From contig BFEA01000007.1 of NCBI GenBank assembly GCA_003427395.1, positions 6,075,653-6,139,652 on the forward strand: DNA of 64,000 bases, read 5' to 3'. This document shows, one piece after another, positions 21,346 to 32,360 of the stretch; position 1 is the first letter of the stretch, and the number at the start of each line of letters is the position of its first letter. The notes beneath the pieces are model-generated. The model saw only the letters and a list, made by a program, of their open reading frames with translations, was not told where the DNA came from and searched no databases. A program made the translations under genes and the position numbers. The DNA comes from Chara braunii (lineage: Eukaryota > Streptophyta > Charophyceae > Charales > Characeae).

Positions 21346-22330
21346 TCATCTCTCTTCTTTTGAAAGGGGTGCCTCCAAGCTATCCCTTTGCTCCAGGGCG
21401 AGTGTTTTGGTCATAGGTTGCAAGAAGTCCTCAATCTGGCGCAGACGGGTTTCTTCCTCAGCGGCAAACAGATCTTTGAAAAAATCACGGGCTATTTTGA
21501 CGCAGCCAGCCATGGTGAGGATGGGGTTCTCCTTTGTCCTCTCCAGGTCGTACAAGGCTTCTACTACAGGGCGATTAGATCTGGTTTGGGCAAGCCCAAA
21601 GGATTTGGATAGATTCCCTCGGATTCTCGCACCTTGCCACCTATACTGAGCATGTTGGAAAAGTTTAGCTTTAAGCTTGTTGATGGATTGTATATGCTGC
21701 TCTACCGTAAGCGGTTTGTGTTGCTGGTTCAATTCACGCTGTTCCAGCTCTTGGAGCTGCCGCATTAGGTTGATCTCATATTGGTGATGCTGTCTAGCGA
21801 ATTGCTTAGAGAATTTGTTACATTTTTTGCCCAGAAAGAAGAGTCCATTGTTAAACCAGGTGACAGTAGAGTCTATTGCCGGGGGGCGCTCCCTCCAGTA
21901 TGCCCATACCTGGTCCAAATACTGTTGGAATGCGGTGAGTCGAAGTAATGAAGTGTTTAGTTTATAGAAACCAGGCCCTTGGTGCGGTCTTTTCTTGAAG
22001 GTCAACGCCACCATGCACATCTTGTGATCCAAATCCGGGTATGGGCTACGGTGGAGGATGGCGGCCAAAGAGAGGCTTCCAACCACTGCCTCCGATGCCA
22101 AAATCAAATCGATTCAAGACTTTGAGAGTCTGGCAGGATTGGTGTTACAGATACATGTGAAGGTGCGCTCGGTGGGGAATGTACTGTGGAATGTGTCAAA
22201 TAGTGAGAGTGAATTGCACAAGTAGTTGATCATGGCCTCATCCTCCTTTGCATTTCTTTCCATGGAGGGGGGGACTTGCCAATGGTCCAGCCAACGATCA
22301 GGGGCCGCATTGAAATCCCCTGTTAACATG
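21346..22330 (-). pseudogene. LINE-B endonuclease C-terminal half and EN-RT linker
   Basis: 22330-22114 has TGDFNAAPDRWLDHW (the GDFN motif of APE-like endonucleases) and TERTFTCICN. A stop then separates it from 22107-21346, which begins with the IDLILAS and HRSPYPDLDHKMC segments and continues into a helical linker (HHQYEINLMRQLQELEQREL). The DHK at the end corresponds to the SDH motif of the family. The stop lies at 22111-22113. Confidence 0.85.
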
Positions 22331-22776
22331 GTTGCATCCCTGCCGACCGCCGACCCCGACCGCCGATCGTATTGCAGCCGACCAGTAGGGCCGACCGGTC
22401 GGCGGTCTGCCGACCAGTTAGAAAACAACCATCCACTATTTTTTTTTCAGATTTGAGTTGGAAGTTGTACTGCGCTTGCTGAGTACAACCCAAATCCGCT
22501 GAGAAACTTTTGGGGAAGGGGTGGTTGGGGGTGGGGTGTATAGGCGGATATAGGGGCGTATAGGGGGTATTCGGGGGGGTTATGAGGGTGTTGGGGGGCG
22601 GGTTTGGGGGTTTGGGGGGGTATGGGGGGATTTGGGGGGGGTATGGGGGTGTTTGTGGGGTTATTAAGGGTTCTGGACCGAAAAAAAAAAAAAAAAGTTT
22701 TTTTGGGTGCTGACGACCCCAGATCGGTAGGTGCTGACCAGTCAGGGGTCGCCGACGGTCGGAGTGTGCAACACGG
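22327..22776. mobile_element. hAT-like MITE 1 (450 bp) in the LINE-B endonuclease
   Basis: It is flanked by a perfect 8-bp direct repeat CCTGTTAA (22319-22326 and 22777-22784). The ends are imperfect inverted repeats: left CATGGTTGCATCCC with CCGACCG inside, right (reversed) CCGTGTTGCACAC with CCGACCG. Removing the element and one repeat restores the endonuclease reading IPMILTGDFNA without a break. 8-bp duplications with CA-type ends are typical of hAT transposons. The interior is non-coding, with a G-rich/T-rich stretch (22500-22700). The subterminal motif CCGACC is repeated several times at the left end. Confidence 0.9.
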
Positions 22777-22819
22777 CCTGTTAAGATCATCGGGATACCT
22801 TGCGTGATCTTTGCCTGGA

Positions 22820-23175
22820 TCCTGCAAAAAGCTCCTCCAACTCAGGAGCCGTATTTGGGGCGTAGATACAAAAGATACTGATTACTTCTAATTCCAGCGC
22901 CCCCAAAATCGAAACCCATCGCCCTTCTTCTGTATCCTGTTGCGAGTGCAGCACCTCCAGCTAGGAGTCCGGTGGGATCCAGATGGCTGTCCCAAATCTT
23001 GCGGGCCCAGGCGCATGGGCGAGGTAAGCTTCAAAGGGCCAAACCACTTTGTGGGCTCTATGGGGTTCGGGGATGTCCATCAGGTGGGTTTCTTGGATGC
23101 AGATCACGGTCGGCCAGGTGCGCCCCCCGACCCCTCGAAGCAGATCCCAGATCACCTGTGACTTATCGGGGTTAA
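22820..23175 (-). pseudogene. LINE-B endonuclease N-terminal half
   Basis: APE-like endonuclease that would nick target DNA. 23155-22961 begins near MIWDLLRGVGGRTWP and carries VICIQETHL (the QE motif binding the catalytic metal). It runs to the GTAIWIPPDS strand, then in a shifted frame to 22820 (VISIFCIYAPN). MITE 1 follows. The N-terminal start is not clear because the sequence joins LINE-C at 23175-23180. Confidence 0.8.
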
Positions 23176-23179
23176 GGGT

Positions 23180-23965
23180 GGCCAGCCCAGCTAACTTTCA
23201 TATCCACTGCGATCTCAAAAAGATGGACTGTGTGAGCCACCGCACGAAAGCTTTCTTGGTCTGCTATGAGCAAGATTGTGAGATGATCAACAAATATTGA
23301 GGTAACAGGAACCAGGTGTTCAGGTATTTCCGACACTCAAATTTTATGGATGCCAGGGTTGTTTTTTATAATGGCTGCAAGTGCTTCCATAACCAGCACA
23401 AATTGCATTTGTGCGACGGGAAGACGAAAGGGGGGAGCAAGATGATCATTAAGTGTGGTATTCGTAGTGGCTTTTATGTGGAAGGTGTTGACCCACTTGC
23501 AAAAAAGTGGGCCAAAGTTCATTCTAACTAAACACATGTCGAGGAAGTCCCAATCCACGTGATCATATGCCTTTTCAAAGTTGATGAACAATATAGCCGC
23601 TTCCACTTTTCGTTGTCTTGCGTAGCGGATAGTTTCATTGACCATCAAGATGTTGTCTTGTATGTTACAGAATGGCATGAAGTCTGATTGGTTCGGGTGG
23701 ATGAGGTGAGGGAGGAGGGGTAACAGTGTGTTTGCCCATGCTTTGGCCACAATCGTGTAGGGGATGACCAAAAGGGTAATAGGGCTCCTGGTCCCCTTTT
23801 TTTGTACAACAACGTTGTCACCCCTTGTTCCATCATGCCTGCGAATGTCTCCTCGTGGAACATAACATTGATATAGATCATAAAGTCCTTTTGGAATACC
23901 TCCCATAAGTGAAGCCAAAGCTCTTTTGGAAAGGCATCCAGACCAGGTGTTTTCTCATTGTCCAT
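23180..23965 (-). pseudogene. LINE-C reverse transcriptase, catalytic Asp replaced
   Basis: RT motifs: KTPGLDAFPKELW, TTLLYKKRG, TLLVIPYTIVAKAWAN, HPNQSDFMPF (QxGF region with S-D instead of T-G) and ILFINFEKAYDHVDWDF. The catalytic box near 23290-23300 reads FVDHLTILL, where LINE-B and LINE-F have FADDLTIMV, so the second catalytic aspartate is histidine. A frameshift lies near 23800 and further stops separate the palm. It cannot be active. Confidence 0.85.
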
Positions 23966-24539
23966 ATCTTGCAGTGCTTGAAGGAGTTATTGGCTGGTCA
24001 TGGGTTCATCGAGGGAGTTTCTTTGCGCATCGGTCAGTAAGGAAGGGAGCGCAGTCAACAATGTGTCCCTTGCGTGGGCAAGGGATTGTGGCTGAACAAG
24101 TTGTGTAATAGAGAGATGCATACTCCACTATTTTGTAAGCGTTTCTTGCTGGTGCTTGGGAGCTGTCGAACGGATGCTTAAGGGAGGGTACCATGGACTG
24201 TCTACTTTTAGTTCTAGCCTTACTAAAGAAGGTCTTGGACATCGTTCTGTCCATGGTGTCCTTCCTAATTTTAGCTTGTATTCTTCATTTTTGTGTTTGC
24301 GCGTCCAGGCACTCTTGTAGCTGGCTTTTGGCTTGTTGAAGGGCGTTGAAAGTTTCGATATTTAAAGGGTTTTCAACGAGATGTGTGTGCCATTCCTTGA
24401 GTTGGTGCAGCAGGCTATCCAACACCGCTTTGCGTTCTCTTGCCATCATTGAACCATTGGACTATCGATCCGTCCTTGGGCTTCTTTGATGTCCAGTAAG
24501 CCCATAAGTCTTTAACCAACTGCTGGAAAGCCTGAAGCT

Positions 24540-25270
24540 TTAGCAGGGATGTGTTGAATTTGAAGTATCCGGGCCGATTGCTATGAAGCGGTGGTCAAAT
24601 GATTTGCAGGGAGAAAACGGGAGGATTGTTGATGTGGTCAACAGACCACCCAGGTCCTTTGAGAGGAGGAATAAATCAATTCTTGAAATGGAAAGTCCGG
24701 CCGAGCCTCGCGACATGACGCATGTGTAGGCTCTTTCGTTAGGATATGTTTCTCTGTAGGTACCAATTAGGTCCATATCCGACATCAGTCGGCCCAGCGC
24801 TGTGCTGTCCGATGATATTTCCCTTTGCACCCCTACTCCTGGTGGTTGCTGTGATGATGATGATGATGATGATCTCCTATCCACTTCAGGGTCTAGGGTG
24901 GTGTTGAAGTCCCCACACATTATGATCGGGGCGTCTATTGGTAATATTTGTTGTAGGGCGAGAAAGAATTGAACTCGTTGTACTGGTTCGTTCACAGCAT
25001 ATATGCATACTACCTCTGTTACCATTGCTGCTTTCAGGCTATTTTGTGCCAGTCTGCATGCGTCGGGACTAGTCTTGAGGAGGGGGGTAGCCAAATGGCC
25101 ACCGCAGTAGAGGCTGAGGAGCGGGCGGGGGCCATAAATGTTGTGTAAGGCAAAACATTTCTGGCTCTGGCTAGGTGGGTTTGAGAATCGGTGAGCTGAG
25201 TCTCCTGTACTCCAATGGCGTCAGGCCATTCCCCCCCCATATCTTGCAGCATCATGTTCCAAACGACCAA
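24540..25270 (-). pseudogene. LINE-C APE-like endonuclease
   Basis: 25270-25034 holds AIGVQETQLTD (catalytic QE). 25094-24540 holds EVVCIYAVNEP, PIIMCGDFNTTLDPEVD, SRIDLFLLSKD and SFDHRFIAI. The last corresponds to the usual SDH motif, with F in place of S. A serine run from a (GAT)n microsatellite (24855-24882) is inserted after DPEVDRR. The two frames overlap around 25034-25094, marking one frameshift. Confidence 0.85.
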
Positions 25271-25299
25271 TTTCTTTTGTTCGTTGGGTTGTGCGGGTC

Positions 25300-26540
25300 C
25301 ATTGACGTTAACGGATCGAATATCAAGATCGGCCTCGGATAGTTTTTTTGCTCACTCTGGCTGTTTTCTTACTGGAGGGGGAGGGCGAGGGGGGTTCGGA
25401 CAGTGTGGATTCTGTGAGTGTGCTTCTTGTCCCCGGGCCCCATCAGGGCTTTGCTGATGCGGTGTTGCCTGTATATGCCTCCATACTTGAAACTCGAGTG
25501 ACAGCAGGGGAAACAATTTTCTCCCATTACGTCTTAAACTGATGGACTGCAACCTGCTTCCATCAAGTGATGCTGTTAACGAAAGGCGGGTCGTCCCAGG
25601 CCCTGTGTTCGTCCAAGGCTTCTTCCTTCAGCAGGCGGAGCAGGAATGCTGCCTGTTCTGCTGCGGACCAAATATTGTTTGTTCTCAGTCGGAGTGTCGA
25701 TATGTCCAGCAGTTCCTTTTGTGTGAGCCAGTGGATCTGGCCCAATTGTTGATGATGGCTGTCCTGCTGGTCTGTGGTGAACAAGACCAGTATGGGTGTC
25801 GCACCCTTCGGGAATAGGAGGTCGCTGGGAAATACTGTCCAAACTACCCCCTGGTCTCCGTTCTGGTTGAGGTGGTTTCTGAGCATGTCTGGTCATAACC
25901 TGCGATGTAGAACCCCTCCACCCTTGAAGGGTGAGGCCCGGGAGGTTCTGCTGAGAGGTTTTAATTGATCACTTAACCAGGTTGGGCACTGGGGGGAAAT
26001 TGATTCTGAGTCCAATTTTCCATTCCCTGTTCGGGCAGCTTCTTTTAACCGGGAGTATAACCACCTCAGGTTTCATTACAGTTCCCTGTGACAGTTGATC
26101 TGAGGCCACCAGTGCATCCCTGAATGCGTTCCTTTTCCCAGTGTGCACGTCTGACCCCCGAGGGCCCGAGTAAGGCTCCGTACCAAACGTATTGTGGTCC
26201 TCTTGGTCGGTGATGAGCAGCTGTTGTTGATGCTTCTGTCCCTGTGGTAGAGAAATTGATTTTTCCTGATCTGCTTTTGTTCCCTTAGTTAATTCTTTGG
26301 CAGAAGTGCCTGTCAGCGGCGGCGGCGGCCTGGTGCAGCCAGCTAGCAGCACCGGGTCCCACTCAAACTCATCTTTGGTCTCAGACTCTGTCTCAGATTC
26401 AGAGGGCGGGTCAGACGGGTCCGCTCTGTGTGCTTCAGCAGCAGTTTTTGCATGGAGGTCTGTGTTTGTAGCAGCCTTCTCTCGAGTGTCTTCGCCGTCC
26501 CTGGTTTGGTGACTGTGGTCAGTGGGTAGGCTGTTCCCTC
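25300..26540 (-). pseudogene. LINE-C upstream ORF1-like region (unrecognised)
   Basis: Open frames on the minus strand continue upstream of the endonuclease: 25886-25563 (FPSDLLFPKGATPILVLFTT; IHWLTQKELLDISTLRLRT) and 26540-25969 (acidic, S/T/E/D-rich, then LRINFPPVPNLV). I do not recognise a fold. Position directly 5' of the endonuclease suggests ORF1, the nucleic-acid-binding LINE protein, but no RRM or CCHC knuckle is visible. Frames are interrupted. Confidence 0.45.
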
Positions 26541-26544
26541 TCCT

Positions 26545-26640
26545 ACTTTTCACCTTGGTGTCCATAAAATCAATAGGCAGGGGTTTCAGCAATCCTAAGC
26601 ATGCTTGTGTTGTACTCTTGTTCCACTGAGAAACTTCATA
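26545..26640 (-). pseudogene. Small G2-like integrase fragment fused to LINE-C
   Basis: The minus-strand frame upstream of the acidic region reads TQACLGLLKPLPIDFMDTKVKS. It resembles the G2 integrase stretch APLGLLKPLPIP...DFMDTLVTS (8240-8150), with the residues between P and D deleted. If real, it is a chimera of about 90 bp of gypsy pol joined to the LINE. Confidence 0.5.
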
Positions 26641-27300
26641 CCCCTGGATGTACCAGATGCAATATCTCTTTCCTTTTTTTTCTTTTTTTCTTTTTTGTTT
26701 CCTCCCCCCCAACAAAAGACACATCCCAATGTTCATGTGCTGCCCAGCCCACTACCTGGGTGGTGCATGGTGCATCTAGGGAGTGGCTTGAGTTTATTCA
26801 TGGAGAGCAATATGTGCTGGGAATCCGGCCAATGTCCCAAACAAACATTTGCTCAATACACATGGGAATAACACTGCAGCATTGATTACTCTGGCTGGGT
26901 TTATTCATGGAGAGCATTGAATGCCAGTGTCTTTTTAAAGGTGGAGGAGAAAGCCCACCTCTTCAGCCCGCTGTAGCACAGAGCAACATTGCGGGGAATC
27001 CGGCCAGCGTCCCAAATAAACTTTTTTTTTTTTTTTTTTTTAGCGTTTTAAGTCCAGGTTGTTGTAGAGGCTAGCCACCAGGCATATGGCAGTCCCTTCA
27101 GCAGTTGGCCATTTGATCATCCAGATTCGTTCATTACATATGGGAATGACACTGCAGCATCGAGTACTCTGACTGGTTCAGAGGACTGAATGCCAGTGTC
27201 TTTGTAAAGTTATAGGTGAAAGCTTCTCTTCAGCCCTCTGTAGTACCGGGTACAATCTGGCTTTATTCCTGCCAACTTATACGAACTAAGCACATTTGCA
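26640..27300. repeat. Two S1-related copies and a poly(T)-tailed insert
   Basis: 26785-27000 carries divergent S1 modules (TTTATTCATGGAGAGCA twice; GGGAATCCGGCCAATGTCCCA, then GGGAATCCGGCCAGCGTCCCA). A T tract at 27023-27041 starts an 80-bp insert resembling the SB tail (compare AAGTCCAGGTTGTTGTAGAG with 46217-46236). S1 modules resume at about 27130-27245. Nothing coding is seen. Confidence 0.6.
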
Positions 27301-27400
27301 TTCCTCCACCCTAAGTGTCCTCCATTGTCAAGACAGTCTTCGAAAGATCGGCTACAATTTCCTCATTGTTCAGGTTGCACATTCGGTTTACACCATTGCA

Positions 27401-27565
27401 TGATGGAAACAGCAAATTGTCGGCGACTCTACACTCAGGCGCTGTGTACACCGTTGGATGAGAGAAACAGCAAATTGTTACAACTCTACACTCGGGCGCT
27501 GTGTACTCCATTGGATGAGAGAGACAGCAAATTGTCAGCGACTCTACGGTCAGGCGCTTTGTGAT
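27401..27565. repeat. 55-60 bp tandem repeat, three copies
   Basis: Units start at about 27401, 27456 and 27516. Each contains ACAGCAAATTGT, ACTCTAC and GGCGCTGTGTAC (or close variants). Small indels separate the units. Confidence 0.9.
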
Positions 27566-27689
27566 TTTTATCTCAAACTCGATCCACAATTTCATAAGCA
27601 CTTCGTCTTTTGCATATGCATGTATAATCTTTTGCTGCAGTTCATTGTCCTGCGTCGAGATAACTGATTAAAGTTCCGGAAAAGTCTTC

Positions 27690-28260
27690 TCCTCTGGATA
27701 AGGTATCCACCATGATGTCATACTTCCCTTTTATCGGTTCCACCTTGAAATCAATCTTTCTGGATCTCCTATGACCATCTAGCCAACCTAACCTGAGCAT
27801 ACTGGGAAATGTTAAGGAGCTGATGCCGCCAAGTCTGCAATGCCTCCTACAATGCATACAGCCCTCGATCTGAGGGCAACCACTTAGACATTAATTCTTC
27901 AGGGTGATACCCTCTGCCATCGTTCTGCTGCAGCACAACCCTTACCCCAAACTGGCTAGCATGAATTGTACTTGTGAACGGTAGGGAAGGGTCTGTGATC
28001 CTTAGGAAGGGGTACTCTATTAATGTCTTCTTTAACTTTTCGAGCAGGGAGGTACAATCCTTATCCCGCAGCCATGTTGCCTCCTTCATTGACCAATGTA
28101 GCGCCGCGGCGATTGTAGGAAAGTCTCATATGAATTTTCAAAGATAGGTCAATAGTTCTAGAACAAATGGAGTCTGGTGAGAGTTGTTGGCATCGGCTAG
28201 TGTCCAATTGCGCAATCCACATCCATCCATTACTTGGCCAAGGTACAGTATTCACTGCTT
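27690..28260 (-). pseudogene. Ty3/gypsy RT-RNase H relic
   Basis: 28089-27847 reads as RNase H of a gypsy element: LEKLKKTLIEYPFLRITDPSLPF, the catalytic-strand variant TIHASQFGVRVVLQQNDG (family TTDAS-x-x-G) and YHPEELMSKWLPSDR. Downstream, 27750-27690 has the FKVEPIKGKYDIMVDTLSR linker motif, and 28255-28061 is the thumb/connection region in another frame. The catalytic T-D-A-S is H-A-S here, so the first aspartate is lost. The wording is closer to G1 than to G2. Confidence 0.75.
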
Positions 28261-28985
28261 AGCCCAATCACACTCCTTAAAATTCACCTTTCCCTCGTAC
28301 TTCTTCAGATTCACCTTTTCCTCACACTTGATGTGCTCCTCGCCGCCTCCTCTTATAAAACCCTACAAGGGATCCCACAATCCTCTTCCCCATTTGATTG
28401 AACTGATGCTGGGTCTAAGAGAAAGAGGTGGCGCTATTGAATCTGAATGGAATTATCTCCCTAAGGGTTGGAGCCCCTCCCTGTGAGGGTTACACAGGGT
28501 GGGTGGTGTGATCTTTGAGAGGGAGGGGCGGTGTTGAGGGTTGTCCCTTTCTGGGCCACGCTTATTTATGGGTCGGATCAGCTATCGCGGTTGGGGAGAG
28601 AGGACAAGGGGTGCTGATGCCAGCATGGTGAGATGTTGAAGGGCTGTTTCACTTGGAGGGGGTGGGGCAGGAGGGAAGGGGGATCTTCGGCTCTACGGGG
28701 CATACTTTAGGGGGTACTGTATGCAGCTGAGGGAGCAGGAGTGGTATTTAGGGGGCTGTTTTGAACTGGGGCTGGGAGGCGAGTGGGCGCTTCCCGCGGA
28801 GGTAGTGATGAGACGGGGTCGTTTTTTTCGGGGGAAAGGAGTAATCTGTTTTGTTCTTGTGAGCATTGTACATGCAATTGAGATTTGAATAGGTGCTGGA
28901 GTTTCGATGGGGAGAGAGGGTGTTTTTTTCCCTCCCCTCCCCTCTTCTTGTGGGAGTAATAGGCGCTGGAACGTGTATATGTTCT
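28261..28985. other. Unassigned stretch with a TATA-like box
   Basis: A CTCTTATAAAACCC run near 28350 resembles a promoter TATA box and could belong to an LTR of the neighbouring gypsy relic. No LTR partner was found. The remainder is G-rich on the plus strand with no supported gene. Confidence 0.3.
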
Positions 28986-29130
28986 TCTCAATCTTTTTTT
29001 TTGTTTTTTTTTGGGGACAAATGCTCCAGTCTATTTGTGGGGAGCAGCACGTGCTGGGAACCGGGCCCAGCGTCCCATATAGAGTTGCACAAGTCATTTG
29101 AGGTACCGGGGCCATTACCCGGCTTCGGCT
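28986..29130 (-). mobile_element. S1 SINE-like repeat
   Basis: The T-rich tract 28988-29012 is the 3' tail. GGGGACAAATGCTCCAG follows, then the S1 core 29032-29085 and the conserved block TACCGGGGCCATTACCCGGC (29103-29122). The last block recurs at 45345-45360 and 31485-31500 at the same distance from the core, so the element is at least about 130 bp. Confidence 0.8.
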
Positions 29131-29199
29131 GAGAATCAATCTGAGAACTATTGAGAACTATTGAAGAAATTCAAGAGAATTAAAAAGAGGTTGAAAAAT

Positions 29200-29510
29200 T
29201 ATGAATGACTACTGTCCTCTTTTCGAATGCTCAGAACCCCTAGGCTACCAAACAAAACTCTCTAAAACTGTCTTATTCCCTTTTCGAGTTCTCCCAGGCC
29301 TCACACTCCCACCCGGCTAGGTTACAGAGCAACACGACTCGCCCCAGATCCGGCCAGCGTCGTCCCAACAGCAACCCTTGGTTGTCCCTTGGAATGCCCA
29401 CCCCAAAGCATCCCCAGATCTCTCTACGAGGCCTCACGCTCCTGCAGTCAGCAGGTTATAGGGCGATACCCCAGCACCGGCTAGCGTCGTTCTGGCATCG
29501 AACAACCGCA
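29200..29510 (-). repeat. Interspersed repeat also present at 44160-45300
   Basis: Read on the minus strand, this contains GTTGGGACGACGC and TTGCTCTGTAACCTAGC blocks matching the tandem array at 44220-44280 and 44850-44900. Two such blocks occur here (around 29320-29370 and 29440-29490). Confidence 0.6.
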
Positions 29511-29546
29511 GATCCATGAATGTATTGGTATCAAACAGCCTAAAGC

Positions 29547-29645
29547 GAGTTGCTAGAAGTCCGCAGAATCCTAAAGCATTCTGTTTTTTTTTTTCTTTTA
29601 CTGAGTTGCTAGAAGTCCGCAGAATCCTAAAGCATTCTGTTTTCT
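29547..29645. repeat. 41-bp direct repeat around a T-rich spacer
   Basis: GAGTTGCTAGAAGTCCGCAG... through ...AAGCATTCTGTTTT occurs at 29547 and again at 29603. It is separated only by a T-rich run ending in TTTTACT. It could be a tandem duplication or the duplication left around a minimal poly(A)-type insert. Confidence 0.85.
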
Positions 29646-29754
29646 AACCCGGCATAGGATCATGAGCAATTACTAGCCTAGTCGATGAAGAAACCCAGAA
29701 GATAGGCTAAAATTAAGAAAGTCTGGAAAAGTCTGAAAAAATATGAGAATATGA

Positions 29755-31345
29755 GAATATGAGACAGTATCCTGTTGGTGAATGAGACCATGAAGTATGG
29801 AAGACAAAGGAGGGTGGAGGCGGCGATTCGATTCATCCACTTTGAAAAAGCGTATGGCCATGTTGATTGGCACTTCTTTGACATATGCCTGGAGAAAATG
29901 AACTTTGGACCTAACTTTCGCCAATGGGTCGCCACCTTGCACCAGTAGGCAGCCACGAACATCATGCTTAATGGCCACCTATCTCCCCCCTTCCTGCTGC
30001 GGAGAGGTCGGTCTGACAGGAAGATCCAATAGCTCCCCTCCTCTTTGTCATCGTTATGGAGGCTTTCACTGCACTTATACGTGCAAACCCGGCCATAACT
30101 CATTTCGATTCACGAGTTTCCTTCACACAAGATCCCGGTCACTTTGTTGTTTGGGGATAACATCACAGTCCTCATCCAAGCCTCACAAGCCATCATGCAG
30201 GCCTTAGCGGACACAATAGACATTCCCGATTGTAACAGACATGGATGGAAGGCCTTCCCCCTGATGACACCGATAGCGGACCTGCCTATTGACCCCGGGG
30301 AGTGGCGGTAGAACGCGGGTAGAAGGGGTGCAGGGTCCAGGCAGTGGTTGCTGCCCCTCGTCGACATGAAGGCCAAGAGGCAATATTGGATGCTGAGGCC
30401 CAAAAGGGAGTTCTGTGATATGGTGGGAGACAGATGGCGGCGCCACCATTAATGTTGATTGGCTCCTCCTACGACCCATGAAATGCTTTCAGGAGGCTCG
30501 CTGCAGTGACAGATCGCCCCTCGTTGCATCCCAACTAACAATTGGCTGATTGATCATACAAGGCTGGATCAGCAGGGGCAGGCATTGCCCTGGTGCCAGA
30601 AGTGCCTGCGAAAATACCGGAAAGAAGATAGGAGCGATCAAACACCTCTTTCTGCAGTGCCCCTCCTCTGTGCTGCTGTGGCAGCGGTGGGACAGCATAT
30701 GGTGGCAGACAGTCTCCACCCCTGTCTGGCCGTGGGACTGGAGAGAATTGTTAACAGGACATTGGCCGCACTGTCCAGACGATCCACTGATAGAAAACCT
30801 GTTCCGTTTGGGCAGACAGTCCATCCTCTGGGCAATATGGTGGCAAAGGTCTGTCTTGGAGTTGGAAGGAGGAGAGGTATCGGACCTAGTAAGACAGCTG
30901 GTGCAAGCTGAGGTCACCACCAGTGACAGGCAGCCAGGCAAAGAATGAGCTTCGTTCATATGCGGCGAGACATTGACAAGATCACCACAACTTTCTGCGA
31001 AGAATGGCCGGGAGGGGGGATGGATGGCATGTGTAACCTGGTCAGGCGATGACCCTCAGCAAGGGTCATAGAGGGAGGAGGTGGAGGCAGGGATGGACAT
31101 GCCCAGGGACTACTGTCTGTTCTTCGGGGACTGGACAGCAGGCAATGCCATCGTTTCCCTCAAATCTGCAGTGGACTTTCCAGACCCCTTCCCCCCTCAC
31201 CTGCTCTCCCTCATGGAAGTTGTGCAAGTTGCGCCCCAGGCTGTGAGCGTGGAAATGCAGGAGGCAGGGGTGGGTGCAGGTGATGGGCCCCACGCTGGTC
31301 CCCCTATGCCCCCCAGCGGCCGGATGGTTGCCCGGAGCTGATACT
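29755..31345 (+). pseudogene. LINE-D ORF2 relic (RT, zf-RVT, tail), internally deleted
   Basis: Plus strand. 29770-29950 has RVEAAIRFIHFEKAYGHVDWHF and MNFGPNFRQWV. The catalytic box near 30150 reads GDNITVLIQ, where related copies have FADDLTI, so asparagine replaces the second aspartate. Sequence then jumps near 30290 to the zf-RVT region: WCQKC at about 30583 and KHLFLQCP at about 30640 (C-X2-C and H-X4-C). The helical region LFRLGRQSILWAIWWQR follows, then a C-terminal tail with DFPDPFPPH near 31175. The post-RT domain and most of the linker are missing. Confidence 0.82.
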
Positions 31346-31359
31346 GCCAATCACTCCTC

Positions 31360-31590
31360 AGGACCCGTTCCCAAATAGTAAGGGGCTCTGGACCCGGTTT
31401 CCAGATTTTCTAACTCTACATCATCATGGGACGCTGGACCTGGTTTCCAGCTTTGCGTCTTTTTTGGTTTTACATAGCCGAAGCCAGGTAATGGGCCCGG
31501 TCCTCTTTTTGTGTTGAATGTCTTCAAAAGGGATGCTGGGCCCGGTTCCCGGCATGTGCTGGTACCCATGAATAGAGGGCACTGGCTTTC
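31360..31590 (+). mobile_element. S1 SINE-like copies
   Basis: Three partial S1 cores read in the plus sense (CTGGACCCGGTTTCCAG at 31389, again at 31436, and GGGCCCGGTTCCCGGCATGT at 31530). The conserved AGCCGAAGCCAGGTAATGGGCCCGG-type block lies before the last, near 31478-31502. This suggests a complete copy at 31475-31590 preceded by fragments. Confidence 0.7.
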
Positions 31591-31713
31591 GAAAGGAAAA
31601 AAACGAAAGAGAAGATTGGAGAGTAAGTATCCAAGCAGAGTTTGTTGGAGTGAAAGGAAAAAAAAGAAAGAGAAGATTGGAGAGTAAGTATCCAAGCAGA
31701 GTTTGTTGGAGTG
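31591..31713. repeat. 61-bp tandem duplication
   Basis: 31591-31651 and 31652-31712 are nearly identical (GAAAGGAAAAAAA, then GAGAAGATTGGAGAGTAAG). They lie directly at the A-rich end of an S1 copy. Confidence 0.92.
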
Positions 31714-31794
31714 TCTATGGCTGTCCATAGCTATCCCTCTCTGAGTTTTGCAACAACACTTCACGAAGGGCCTCATGTGTTATAAAAAAAAACA

Positions 31795-32328
31795 TAATGT
31801 TTATCAGACTCCCCACTGGAAAAGTGGGACTTCCAGCACTTCCAATGGACCTCATTTTCGCACATCAAGCCAATCAATCATAGAGCACTGCAATGGCAGA
31901 TCATACATAGATGCCTGCCCACTCCGGATTGGCTAACCACTAGAACAGAGTTAGAGGCAGAAGGACAGCTCTCCCCGCTGTGCACATACTGCGCCCACTC
32001 CACACCACGGAAAAGAGCTACCTTGGAGCACCATCTATTAGACTGCCCAATGGTGGCCCAACTTTGGAGCTGGTGGGATGCAGCCTGGCACTATCTCACG
32101 GGGGAACACCTGCCCTGGGATGTTTGTGTCCTCCTGCTGGGAGGGCCCCCAGAGGGGGGAACAGACTGGACACTCTTCATGATAACCCTGTTCACATACT
32201 TGTTCACATACTCCAGATTAAAGGTGTTAATGGCTGCCTGGAGTATGTGATGTGCCTTTTTTTTTTTTTTTTTAAAGAAAAATTTGGACCGTTTCTCGAT
32301 TTATGTGTGTCATCCTTGCGCAGGGGCC

Positions 32329-32360
<32 letters not shown>

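Larger units (their letters stand above)
17910..23175 (-). mobile_element. LINE-B, near full-length ORF2 (EN-RT-zf-RVT)
   Basis: A long non-LTR element with endonuclease (23155-22114, interrupted by a MITE), linker (22107-21346), RT (21292-20500), post-RT domain (20427-19949), linker (19933-18962), zf-RVT (19000-18506) and C-terminus (18506-17910). The order fits L1/I-type elements with an APE-like endonuclease. Frameshifts and two tandem duplications break it. Its 5' end abuts LINE-C at 23175-23180. Confidence 0.9.
23180..26540 (-). mobile_element. LINE-C (ORF1-like, EN, RT; 3'-truncated)
   Basis: A second LINE in the same orientation, directly upstream of LINE-B. It holds an ORF1-like region (26540-25300), endonuclease (25270-24540), linker with stops (24540-23970) and RT to just past the catalytic box (23965-23180). 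It ends where LINE-B's endonuclease begins, so LINE-B inserted here or the two were joined by deletion. It has many frame changes. Confidence 0.82.

Noticed and set aside
22447-22827. Proline-rich frames inside MITE 1
   Set aside because: They come from the G-rich block of the element and cross its borders into the LINE.
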